Source: Gnetum montanum | Taxonomy: Eukaryota > Streptophyta > Gnetopsida > Gnetales > Gnetaceae | Reading direction: 5' to 3' | DNA length: 64,000 nt | Assembly: GCA_015680685.1 (NCBI GenBank) | Contig: MNCI01004881.1 | Location: 569,976 to 633,975 of the forward strand | Shown here: positions 44,111-54,881 of the stretch, in pieces | Layout of the letters: every line of letters starts with the position of its first letter | Position numbering within the stretch: the first letter of the stretch is position 1 | Notes under the pieces: model-generated | Seen by the model: only the letters and a program-made list of their open reading frames with translations | What the model was told of the DNA's origin: nothing | The model's database searches: none | Translations under genes and position numbers: made by a program

Positions 44111-46769
44111 TGATGAGCTAGGCAAAATTTGGAGCTAGATACCTTTAAAATTTATTTTTCTTTATTTCGTTGTACAGATTGTCACCTCATATGTGACTGA
44201 CCCATGAGTTGCATCCTTGGAGAAATGGTTAAAAAGTCAAAGAAATCATCAAGACAATAAATAATTAGAATTGAATGCAATTAAATTCCACACTTATGCT
44301 TGTCACTCATAAGTATAATCATAAATTTTCATCCTAACTTCTAACGTTAAGTTCAAGAATAAAAATTAATAATTAAATCAAACTGAAATTACAAATAATA
44401 ATCAAAGATCATAAGGGAGACATGACAAATTACAATTTTACCTTGTTGGTTTCACAATGTAACAATTTTGATTATTAGATGATGGACTCCAAAAATTGCC
44501 GCAAAGCTCAACAGATCTTCAACAATAACCACAAAAATAATTAATTCTAATTTGATGTGAAATTCATTGGTATCAACTTCTTCTCTCCCATTTTCTAAAT
44601 GAAATTTTTTTTCAATGTGTATGCACAATGGATGCACCCCTCAATACAAAGTTGAAGTCGTATTTATAATGCAAAAAGGTTAAAAATAATTATTTTAATA
44701 ATATATGGGTATTGCAAAACCCAATTCTAATCCACTATAATCGATACCATTGCTAAGGTTGGATTTTTTAATGTTTTAAATTAATATAGATTCTCATGGA
44801 AAGTGGCGAAAGAAGCGTATGTGATGCTCTACTCCATGCGTTCACCATCTATGTTGGTGTTATTGATTAGATCGTTGCTACAAATGTGCCACTAGAGAAA
44901 ATCCACAGTGCCAATTAAAGAGTGCTGCTCACCACATTTACGTCCTTGCCACCTTGTGCCCTTCACATCTATCAATTTAAGTAATGTGTCAAGTTTGAAT
45001 GCCTGGGCATCTCCTCTTTCTGTCCCCACAAAGAAAGATAGAAAAAAAACACATAACAAACAAAACTTATTGTACCAAAACAATCCAAGGGCATTTCCCA
45101 CTTCATAGATGATTTTGATCTAGGAGAGAAACCCCTTTTTCAAATAAAAAAAAATTTCTGTTCTATTATAGAAATGAATCAATGAACACAAGAAAATGTA
45201 GCAAAGCAAAAAACCAGAATCTTGAAAGCCCCCACCTACCTGAAACCTCGTCATCATCATCTTGGTGGAGTAATGGCAATGATGATTCCTAGGAGGCTTG
45301 ACACAGAAGAGATGATCCATCATGAGAACCAAAAACTCCAAAATTTTAAGTACTGCATTGTTGAGATCCATGTTTGCAAGTAGGCAGAGCTCGTGAGCCC
45401 AGAATCTTGATGAAGAGGGCAGATGCAGAGTGGCATCCCACTGCAAATGCAGCTTCAAATCCATCTTTCTGAAAACCAAAATTCCATTATCATTTTCTTC
45501 ATCACCATCATCATCATCTGCAAGAGCATCATCTTCCATAGCCTCGACCTTGAACAAACTCCATTCTATGCCCATTTTTAAAATTTCCTCTAATAACTTT
45601 AAAAACAATCTACTAGATCTCAATTCTTCACATGCCGCTTCTAGTATCTATAGAGACTTCTTTATGTAAGCAAACTCTTCCTCAAATTTTGCTTTATAAA
45701 TCATTGCATCAACCCATTTGAAAGCACACAGAATTTCTAACAAAGCCTTTAGAAAATGCTTAGAGACACCAATTTTGGAAATATCACCATTATATTTTTT
45801 TTAGTCTTAATTCTTTGTCCCTTGACAGTGCCATTTTTGATAAAGTCTCTAAAAGCTCAATGTTGATGCTATCATAGGTGCCATCCACTAATGCCTCACA
45901 TAATTTCTCCTTGGTCGCATTCAAAGCCCTTAATAGAATAGTAATATTATAGGACTTCTTGGGATCAAGAAGCCTCTAATTCAAGGAAGCCAGACTATTT
46001 GCAACAGATCACTTTTCTGGATTGGTCTTAGTAGGTTGAGGGGTATTGTAAACAAAAAGTGTTTCAATCATTTCCTCATTCAACTAAAAGGAGCCCGATG
46101 TAAGCTGATCCCAGACCATGGCTTTCTTGGGATTGGCATGAACTTTGTCCCAATGCAGAGGTTTTAGTTTTAGCTTCAGTGTCTGGTCCCCATGGCATGT
46201 GACAGGAATAAGGATTTACATGACTAAAACTACACCTTGAATGCCAGATGCAGGGTTATGCTACTCCGTGCTTGGCCATCATTTCCTAGTTTTCATGGCC
46301 AACACCATGACACCCTTCTTAGCATTGATATCATCTATGAATAAGGCTCCCAAACTCTGTGAAGTCTGAATGCAGCTATAGAATCTTGCTGGTAATTTAA
46401 TGTTTCATGTTGCAGTGTTAATAATTTTTAGGTTAACACAAAAATTAAACTTGTCCATTAAGGAAAGGTTTATTTACTAATTATTTATTAAGTATATATA
46501 TATATATGATTATTCCTCTTTTGATAATAAATTCTTATTCTTGGATATGAGTTCACATATAACTCGATTAAGAAAGCCCTACCTAGGATTGCTTGAGCAT
46601 AACATCACCTCACATGGTTTGCTTCATTAGGTGTAAGAATGTCTTATAACCTAAAGGTTTAAACCTCTCCTATGATTTAAGGATTCGAGATGCATTACTT
46701 ACATCTAACTCATTCCCTAACTTGTTTTTGGTTTAGCTTCCAATTTGGTTATATCCTACTATCATATCA
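44111..46769 (-). repeat. Family B LTR, middle copy shared by B1 and B2, with captured formin fragment
   Basis: About 2.66 kb. It is 5' LTR for B1 (PBS on its left) and 3' LTR for B2 (PPT on its right, 46786-46803). Plus-strand left end TGATGAGC. The right end is taken at ATATCA (46769), giving a minus-strand start TGATATGATAG, but the gap to the PPT leaves about 16 bp of doubt. It carries a TA-dinucleotide run at 46493-46507. Confidence 0.8.
44958..46176 (-). pseudogene. Captured plant formin FH2-domain fragment (middle LTR copy)
   Basis: Better preserved than the left copy. Minus strand: LKPLHWDKV, then [41 protein letters not shown] (about 45960), a LLRALN region, then EELRSSRLFLKLLEEILKMG (45623 on). 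Next comes an intron-like 520 bp including an acidic DDDDGDEEND tract, then [19 protein letters not shown] and IDVKG (45035-44958). The FH2 domain in class I plant formins has this order. Capture stops in mid-domain at DVKG, so only the first half of FH2 is present. The presence in both LTRs shows the capture preceded amplification of this element. Confidence 0.85.
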
Positions 46770-48105
46770 TTTATTACTTGGTTATTTTCTCCCCCACCCC
46801 CTTACTTAAGCTAAGGTATGAAACATACGTAGGTTAATTAGTAAATAAAAATTATTAAAAAGAGATATGGTCAAAGGATATACCAAAAGCAAGAATTGCA
46901 CTGGGTTTTATATATCTAGACTAAGAAAGAACCAAAGGCAATGGGTGAACAAGTGTTAGTATCCATGATTGGCTACCATAGTAGGGATCTTGATCACTAA
47001 CGGCTATGGAAGACATGATGGGAAACACAAAGAAAACCCATGCACAGAAGTACCACTAGTCAAAGGGATGACCATGTAAAAGAAAAGAGGAAGATAACTC
47101 AATAAAAATGAAAAGGAGGAATATCAAAAGTTAAAAATGAGGTAAAAACAAAGAAAACAATAATATAAGAAGTACAAAACAAAAACAAAGAAAAACAATA
47201 GTCTAAAAAGGACAAAGTAACATAAGCAAAATAACTAAATAACAAAGTAAAAGGAATGATTAGAAGTGAATATGTCCATTAAGATACCAACTGTGGATGA
47301 GTGACTCCTTCGCTGCTAGTGTTATACCCTAGTTCTAAGGTAGTGGCATCGAGGTAGATTGGTAGCTGGTGCCTAACCCGTATACACTTTGCTTAGAGAA
47401 GGGGGTTCTTGTGGGATGCTTGAAATTGTGAGCTTGGAGCATCACCCCAACTGTAAGGTTCTTGTGGGAGTGGGGCCTAGCTCATAATTGAAGGTTCTTG
47501 TGGGGTCATTTTTGTTTTCCTTTTCTTTTTTTTTATTTTTATTTCTTACATTTTATCTTGTCTGTTTGCAATATTTTTTCTTTTTCATGAATTTTTCTTC
47601 TTCTTTTTTTTTTTGCAAGAAATTTAATATCTTATCAACTTCAATTATGAGGTTCTTGTTGGGGCCAATTTCATTTTGTAAGGGTTTCTCACATGGCTTA
47701 ATATAGATAGATGTCTTTTACTACTGAAGAAACTAGGTCCAATATAACACACCCTTCCCACCTTAGTGACTCATCCATGTAAGCATTTAATAGAAACCAA
47801 ACACCAATAATCATTACCCTAAACTAAGCTATGTAGCTACCTTGACTTATGAACAATGTACTTAAATAATACTATTTTAAAACAATAAATTTTATTATGT
47901 ATAAGACACTTATTAGTCTAAGGCTCACCCTTAGTTGGATTTTGGGTTTAAACCTACCTATTTCAAGGTAGGAGGAGTTTTCCTTCTCCCTTGCATTTCA
48001 GACATGATGCTACTGAATTATTTATAGTCCCAACTCACAATAGAATGTCCTATTACCCTATACATTTTTCAAGGTAAAAGTTGTAAACTAAAAGTAGTTC
48101 TTTAT
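46770..48105 (-). other. B2 polypurine tract and 3' noncoding region
   Basis: The PPT reads on the minus strand as G-runs with GAGAAAA (46803-46786). The rest is collinear with B1 36900-38220, including the A/C-rich (47130-47250) and T/C-rich (47510-47630) tracts. No ORF is shared with B1 in this stretch, so an env-like gene is unlikely. Confidence 0.7.
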
Positions 48106-48109
48106 TTGA

Positions 48110-49330
48110 TGACAAAATAGTCTAGTTTAGGGGTATGTTTAAAAGCTAGGACATCTAATGAATGGTTTTCATGTAATTCATCTGTAGTGGGATAAGTTGG
48201 ATCACTTAGCTCTATTAATTCATCTTCTCCAAGTTCCTTAATGTGGTGTTGATGATATAACTTAAGTCTTTGACCATTAACTAGGAATGTTTTTGAGGAA
48301 TCATTAATAGCTAATATAAGGACACTTCCATTATTATGGGGTTGAATAACTAAATAAGGGCCTTCTCACCTAGTTGTCAATTTCTTTGGAAATTTATGTA
48401 GTCTCATATTGTAAAGTAAAACTTTATCACCTATGGAGAATTTTTTTTTAACGATACCTTTATCGTGTAATGTTTTTATTTGTCTTTTTACAATTCCTTT
48501 GTTTAGAGCATGTCGCCTCATTTTGTCAAGTTAATGAAGTTGATTAATTCTAGAGGCTTGGGTCATGTCTTCATCAAAATTACGTTGTTGGGCTAATCGT
48601 AAGATTGATATTTCAGTTCGACTGGTAATAGACATAACTTACCATAAACCAATTGATAAGGTGAATATGCTAAACTTGGTTTATAAGTAATTTTATAAGC
48701 CCAAAGTGCATCTTGTATTTTTTTAGACCAATCCTTCCCTTTGGTACATATAGTTTTTTTAAATATATTTCAAATAATTCTATTAGCATTCTCTACTTGA
48801 CCATTTGTTTGTGGATGATAGGTAGTAGCTATATTATGTTGGATACCACAAGACTTAAGGAATTTTTCCATGATTTTATTGACAAAGTGGGTTCCCTGAT
48901 CACTAATGATTTCCTGTGGAGTTCCAAAATGTGTTAAAATATTTTTCCTAAGGAACGTTACAACTACCTTTACATCATTTTTTAGGGTGGCTTTTGCTTC
49001 TACCCATTTGGTAACATAGTCAATACAAACCAAAATGTATTAACATCCATTAAATGGTGGAAATGGTCCTAAAAATTCTACACCCCACACATCAAATGGT
49101 TCTATTATTAAAATGGGGTTTAAGGGCATTTCACATCTTTTTGTTATGGCTCCCATTCATTGACATTTATCACACTCTTACACATACCTATGTGCATCTT
49201 TAAAAATGGAGGACGAATAAAATCCACTTTGAAGAATTTTGATAGCAGTGCATTTGCTATCAAAATGGCCTTCCCCTAAATCATCATGGAATATTTTTAA
49301 ATTTCTTGTTGTTCATTTTCAGGCACACAT
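48110..49330 (-). pseudogene. B2 integrase
   Basis: Open core at 49033-48770 with YVTKWVEAKAT, IISDQGTHFVNKIM (Asp) and TYHPQTNGQVENANRII (Glu). The first Asp lies just upstream in a stop-interrupted stretch. The C-terminal module (about 48510-48110) matches B1. The zinc-binding half (49330-49130) has lost key residues. Confidence 0.85.
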
Positions 49331-49544
49331 CTTCTTGCTATGTTATCTTTACATATTCTATAGAGGTATGAACTACTCCAAATGTATCTAGATATGCTAT
49401 GTCAGAAAGATTTTTTTCTTCCTTAGTCCAGTTGGTAGGGATTTTCATAGTAGTAAGATAGTTGACTATATCAGCAAACCAAGGATCCTTCTTTGTAGAA
49501 AAAAGTTGTTCATCAGGAAATTCATTATGAAAAAATCCTTGTGT

Positions 49545-50921
49545 TCAGTTTTCATCAGGAGTTTCTAACTTGGAAAGATTATCTGCTACTACATTTTCCC
49601 TACCTCTTTTATCTAGAATAACTAGGTCAAATTTTTGGAGTAATAAGCACCATCTCATTATTCTTGCATTTTCTATTTTTTTGGTAGCTAAAAATTTAAT
49701 GGTTGAATGATTTGTATATACTCTAGTTTTATATCCAATTAAATAATGTCTAAATTTATCTAGAGCATATACAATGGCTAATAGTTCTTTTTCTATAGTT
49801 GTATAATTTAATTGGGCTTGGTTTAGACTTTTGGACACATAATAAATCATGTTTGGTTTATTATCAATGTATTGTCCCAAAATTTCCCCCACTGCTGTGT
49901 CAGTAGTGTCACACATTAAATCGAACGGATAATCCCAATTAGGTGCATTTAATACAGGGGCTGTGGTTACTCATTTTTTTAGTTCCAAAAATGCTTCATG
50001 ACAATCATTGGTCCAAACAAATGAAACATCCTTTTCTAAGAGCATATATAATGGTTTAGCAATTTTTGAGAAGTCTTTAATAAATCTTCTATAATATCCA
50101 GCATGTCCTAAAAAAGATTGAAGAGTCTCTAAATTGGTTGGAGCTAGAAGTGTAGATATGACTCTTATTTTCTCATCATCCATTCTTATCCCTTCTTGAG
50201 AAATAACATGTCCTAATACTACACCACTTGTAACCATTAAGTGACTCTTTTCCCAATTTAGTTTTAAATTTTTATCTATACATTTAACTAAGACATGTTC
50301 AAGATGTTGTAAGGTTTCATCATAAGTATCCCCATAAACTAAAAAATCATCCATAAATACATCAACATAATCTTCTAACATATCTGAAAATATTGAAATC
50401 ATGGCTCTTTGAAAAGTAGCTAGTGCATTACAAAGGCCAAAAGGCATTCATCTATAAGCAAAAGTTTCATAAGGACATGTAAAGGTTGTTTTATGTTGGT
50501 ATTTAGGGGTAATAGCTAACTGATTGTAACCACTAAATCCATCTAAAAAATAGTAGTATTCATGTCCTTCTAGTTTTTCTATAATCTAATCTTTGTATGG
50601 TAATGGAAAATGGTCCTTTTTTGTGTTTTGATTTATTCTTCTATAGTCTACACAAACTCTCCACTTTTCACCCTTTTTTGGGACTAGAGTATTGGGGCTT
50701 ACCCATTCACTATTTGCTATTGGATAAATAATTTCTTCTTTCCAAGGTTTGAAAATTTCGTCCTTAACTATTTGTTTTAAGACTGGATTAATTTGTCTTG
50801 GGGGAATTCTTACTGGTTTGACATTGTCTTCTAAATAGATATGATGTTGGCAAATGTTGGGTGAGATTCCTTGGTGAAGGTCATCATAACTCCATGCAAA
50901 TGCCTTAGATTTACTATGCAA
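49545..50921 (-). pseudogene. B2 reverse transcriptase and RNase H
   Basis: Three long open stretches. 50921-50586 holds SPNICQHHIYLEDN, IANSEWVSPNTLVPKKG and WRVCVDYRRINQNTKKDHF. 50447-49971 starts MPFGLCNALATFQRAM and includes VFMDDFLVYGD, with FMDD at the catalytic site, and GHVISQEGIRM. 49916-49545 is RNase H with LNQAQLNYTTIEKELLAIVY. It is less decayed than B1, but frameshifts between the blocks exclude a single protein. Confidence 0.9.
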
Positions 50922-50942
50922 GATTTCTAATAGTTTGTTTTC

Positions 50943-51592
50943 TTACTCATTAGTAAGTTGGGAATTTATTATTAAGGGCTTATTTTGATCTAGAAAAATA
51001 TACTTAAGTGTATTAGGTAATTCTTTAAGATTCAAGGAATCTTTATGTGTAGGTTGAATTATTTCTCCAATATTTCCTGATCCTAAATTTAGAATTTGAT
51101 CAAGGAAATCCCATTGTTCCTTAGTTGAGGGTTCTAAAGGTCCTTCCTCAAAATTATTTAACACTAAGGTTTCCCTATCTTGTGCCATTGTTGAAGTGGG
51201 TAGAGTGTAGAGCATTCTTGATTCCTTCAAATATGTATTTAAATGATCTTATTTTACCTTATCATATATATTTAGTGTAAAAGTGAGATTTGTAAATGAG
51301 AGTTGAAGTTGGCTAGATCTACATTTAATTACTACATTAGCTATTGTTAACCATTGTCTACCTAATATAATAGGGAAACAATAAGGATCTTTCACTTCTA
51401 TGATAAAAAAAATCAATTGGGTATTTTCCCTTTTCTACCTCTATTATTAAGTCTTCTATTATTCTTATGGGCTTTACACTTGAACCATTAGCCAATGATA
51501 TTGTCATGTTTACTCTTCTTATATCCTCTATATCTAGTGATATAGCCATTTCAAGAGGCATAATATTAATGCTAGCTCCTAAATCTAATAGG
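50943..51592 (-). pseudogene. B2 protease region, truncated
   Basis: Minus strand from the break at about 51592: LLDLGASINIMPLEMA at the protease active site, ISLANGSSVKPIRI, then the RT-proximal linker (51230-50943, open) with MLYTLPTST and ETLVLNNFEEGP. Everything 5' of the active site (gag and 5' LTR) is absent, and A5 ORF3 sequence begins directly. Confidence 0.8.
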
Positions 51593-53478
51593 GTAGAGAT
51601 GATGAAAGAAAAAATGCATGCAATGATCATTCAAGAAGAGGAGGAGCAGCCACCACCTCCACTTATCAATCAAGCAATTATGCTAGATGTCATTGTAATA
51701 GCCAAACGATTACATGAATATCGAGAATGGCTCTTAAGAGAATAAGAGTAATGAGCAGGCACACGTGGCAAGAACCTATCTATATACTAATAATCAATGA
51801 GTCACCTAAACAAGATGGCCCAAATAGTCAACTTGATCGGGGGAGGTGGATCAATTTTTTTAGCCCAATGAACATAATTATCCATGAGGTTGAATCCTAG
51901 CACTAGAGAGGTTATGGTATCTCTCATAGAATAGCAGCCACTCTTAGAAATCTCTAGGAACGTCATGACCTTCTTGGTGTACTTGGAGGAAGAAAAGGAG
52001 GTAACAATGCTCATGATGCAGCACCAAGGATAGGAGATAGTAGCAGAGGTAGTTTTTGACAAAATTATTGTAACAATCAATGCATCTACAACATCTATAC
52101 CAGATGTCACTACACTCAAAGATGTGCAGACGTCTACAAGAACCATAAGCAGCAACTTAGGCATAGCACAACATGAAGAATTACTGAATCAATTGGTGAG
52201 AACCAATTAATTGCTTTTAGATATCTTTGATCTTCCAAATAATATTACTACAACCCAGTTGGAGCTGCTAGAGACAAAAGGTAAAAACATCATCTTGGAA
52301 GGGCAACTTGAAATAGCTAAGGAGCTAAATGAATGCTTGGCTACTAAAGTTACTGAATTAAGAGCCAAATTGCCAATCTTGAATTTCTCAACCTGGCATT
52401 AATAAAAGATGAAGCTCTTGAACAACTTCACACTAGACTAAAAGGGGTTAAGGGTGTGATGGAGATGGTTGTGTTCTACCAATCCTTGGTAGAGAATACC
52501 CAACACATAATTCAAAAGGCCTTGGATCTAACCCACTAGGACAATGTGTAATTGAATGCAGAAAAGCATCACTTGAAAAATGTTGATAAGCATAAAAAAT
52601 AGTTGATCAACTTTATCCATCAATAGTAGGAGCAACTAGCCAGAGCGAACACAAAGCTAAGAAGATTGGCAACTAAAAACAAAAACCTCTCCATGGAGGA
52701 GGTTTGTGCCCTTCGACAAAAGATTATAATAGAGGTAGCCACTTAGAAATCAGAGGCTCTCAAATTTGAGAGAGTTAAGGATCATTATAGAGATCAAGTC
52801 TGTCTATAGAAAGATGTTAATGAAAAGAACATCTAGTTGGTGAAGGCAAAAGAAAATAAAACCCTCTAGTAAGGAAGAGAAGTTTGGCAACCTAGCATTG
52901 ATGGGATAGATTCCTATAATAAAGAAAAAATTCACATGAAGGAGTTGAAAATTGAGAAGATGATAGAATACATGGAGCTTGCCAATCTTTGATATGCAAA
53001 TCTAGCTATGTTAATTGTCAGATGAAAATGGTTAGAACTAGAAAAGAAAGTGGCCAACTTGTACTTATTGTACAAGGCTAAGTTCAAGTATCACAAGAAC
53101 TCTAAGCAAAATCTTACAGTGGAAAATGCAAAACTTGAGGTTCTCAAGGAAAAATGCACTGATTAGATATTTTCAATTGAGAACAAAGCCAAAAGAATGA
53201 ATGACTACTAGGAGTCACAAAACATAGTCAGGGAGTTCGATATCAAATGCAAAAAATTTCAGTAATGCCCTGTTTGTGGGATATCCCCATTCAAGACCAC
53301 ATTGTTGATGTCATGTGGACTATGAAAAATCTTTGGAGTAAGGATGAGAAGATGAAGGCATTACTGAATGCCTTTTGCCTTCCACCAGAGGTTGTAGCCG
53401 CCTCAACCACCACACATGCCCAAAGTCAATGAAGGTCCTTTAGAACCTTAGGAACCTCCATTGCCTAGGACTATCTGA
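51593..53478 (+). pseudogene. A5 ORF3, C-terminal coiled-coil part
   Basis: Resumes at EMMKEKMHAMIIQ-like codons, matching A4 around 10890 on the other strand. It then runs through an acid-rich EEEEQPPPPL segment and a long K/E/L-rich region (52400-53230). Examples are KGVKGVMEMVVFYQSLVENT, NTKLRRLATKNKNLSMEEV and NAKLEVLKEKC, consistent with a coiled coil. It ends with EGPLEP, P-rich residues and a TGA at 53476-53478, also used in A4. Stops are mostly TAG at former CAG or TGG. Confidence 0.65.
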
Positions 53479-53704
53479 TCTTCACAACCACCTTCATGCC
53501 ATCAAAGGATGTGTTGTCTAGTTTTGAGTTATCATGTTAAGGTTTTCAATTTTGTATCATGAACACTATAATTTTTGTAATGTTTTTTATTTGTACACTT
53601 AAGCACTTAGTCTTGTCAAGTTAGTTTGTTATGTAAAGAGTAAGTCAATAATCCCATACCTTCCTAATTTTGTAAAGGAACTTAAGGAAGAGTTTTCATT
53701 TAGT

Positions 53705-53714
53705 CATGGGAGTA
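53705..53714 (+). other. A5 polypurine tract
   Basis: CATGGGAGTA directly before the LTR start TGATGAATTG, the same place as GTGGGGGTA in A4 and GTGGAGGTA in A2. Confidence 0.7.
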
Positions 53715-54647
53715 TGATGAATTGTTGTTGTGTCATGTCAAAAAGCCCCTATTGATGAGGCTTCATCGATGCAGCCCCATCTACGTGGTGTTTCTCCATC
53801 AACATAACATTTTCTATCTCTATGGGACCCTATCAATGTAGCTCTTGAATAAAGTCTATAAATACATGCTCATCAGCCATGTTTATGGAAAGTATTATAA
53901 TAGGTGTAGTAGAGCTCTTGTAGTTCTATCATTTGAGAGTTAGAATATTTCTTTGAGTGCTTGCAGCAAGAGTTAAAAAGTGTATAGATCTTTATTCGAG
54001 CACTATTGTACTTGAATACACCAATGTAAATGACAATAAAGATGAGCCTTTTGCTCAAACCTTGCAACACTTGGAATAGATTAATGATTCATTTATGCAT
54101 TTATTGTTTTCTTTAATTATGTAATTAATTAAGATAAATTAGATTTCAAGCGACTAGTTAACTAATTAAACTAAATAGATTAAACACATAAGCATGACCA
54201 TTTCGAGCATAAACATGTGTTCACTTGGTAATCCTAGCAATGTCATTACTTCGTTCATCCAGTAGCATAGCACTTGGTAATCCCAGTAGTGGATATGTGT
54301 GTTTAGGATGTGTACAGAAAATGGAAGTAGATGCTTATGTTAGGACTAATTAGAGATTAGTTAATTATTTAAATTAAATTAGTTATTAAAATACTTTAAT
54401 TCTCTATTTTAAGCACTATGAGCATAAAACATAAAATAATAACAATTATATGCCTTGATTACACTTAACCATACCTTTTTGCATCACAAGTGTAATTGAG
54501 AAGACAAAAAATGAATATTAGGGAAAAGTTTACTTCTTATAAGACTAGTGTGATAGAAGACATAAAGTTCATGGAATTCAACTAGATCATGTATGAACAC
54601 TTCATCATTCGTATGGTTGGGCATAGGATTACCTCGATGGCTCATCA
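53715..54647 (+). repeat. A5 3' LTR
   Basis: 933 bp, starts TGATGAATTG, ends GCTCATCA. Palindromic TCGATG-type units (53750-53830) lie upstream of TATAAATA (53857-53864). It aligns with 24199-25067 throughout, with one extra 'cacttggtaatc' unit near 54230-54290. Confidence 0.9.
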
Positions 54648-54652
54648 TCAAC
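54648..54652. repeat. A5 target-site duplication, right copy (TCAAC)
   Basis: Partner of TCAAT at 24194-24198, one transition apart. The A6 LTR resumes immediately after. Confidence 0.75.
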
Positions 54653-54738
54653 ATTGTCTATCCACGAATCACAATTGAGTTACATGTGAATACTTGTAAC
54701 TTGTATAGTTGGGTGCTGGATTACTCTATTACTCATCA
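54653..54738 (+). repeat. A6 5' LTR, terminal part
   Basis: The missing end of the LTR interrupted at 24198: the 'acttgtaacttgtatagttggg' block shared by all family A LTRs, ending ACTCATCA at 54738. Confidence 0.85.
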
Positions 54739-54739
54739 C

Positions 54740-54757
54740 TAGCGCTATTATCGAGGA
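54740..54757 (+). other. A6 primer-binding site, tRNA-Asp type
   Basis: TAGCGCTATTATCGAGGA, six transitions from the tRNA-Asp complement, one base after the LTR. Confidence 0.8.
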
Positions 54758-54881
54758 TAGTCCATGTGTGCTAAGTAATGGATTTCACAAAGTTTGTTGT
54801 ATCAGGAATTAAAAAGGTAAAATTCATAATCTTTAAAATAATTGATAACACAGAAACTTAAGAAAGCATTACATTTACAAC

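Larger units (their letters stand above)
33981..51592 (-). mobile_element. Family B: tandem Athila-like element, LTR-internal-LTR-internal(partial)
   Basis: On the minus strand, right to left: B2 internal region truncated inside the protease (51592-46770), a shared LTR (46769-44111), PBS, B1 gag-pol (43959-38223), 3' noncoding, and a final LTR (36872-33981). The two internal regions are close homologues. Both outer ends are imperfect: the left LTR lacks about 10 terminal bases and the right side ends mid-gene, adjoining ORF3 of A5 with about 500 bp of A5 missing. I infer an insertion followed by unequal recombination and then an illegitimate deletion. Confidence 0.85.
24199..54647 (+). mobile_element. 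A5: autonomous-type family A element with family B inserted in ORF3
   Basis: A 30.4-kb span on the plus strand: LTR 24199-25067, PBS, gag, protease, RT-RNase H, integrase, 3' noncoding with an internal promoter-like module, ORF3 (33570-33980 and 51593-53478), PPT and LTR 53715-54647. Without family B it is about 12.8 kb, close to A4. The order and sequence match A4 throughout apart from local duplications and loss of about 500 bp of ORF3 at the B junction. Confidence 0.9.

Noticed and set aside
45120-45623. A 167-residue acidic ORF as a novel protein
   Set aside because: Only its first 20 or so residues are formin-like; the rest is intron-like sequence between two parts of the same domain, and the frame is broken in the left LTR.
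44958-46176. An independent host formin gene or pseudogene
   Set aside because: It occurs at the same place in two copies of the same LTR, between PBS and PPT. A host gene would not be repeated at both ends of an element.
47488-47706. Hydrophobic 72-residue ORF as an env-like transmembrane protein of family B
   Set aside because: It lies on the strand opposite to the element, in a T/C-rich tract, and has no counterpart ORF in B1 at 37630-37740.
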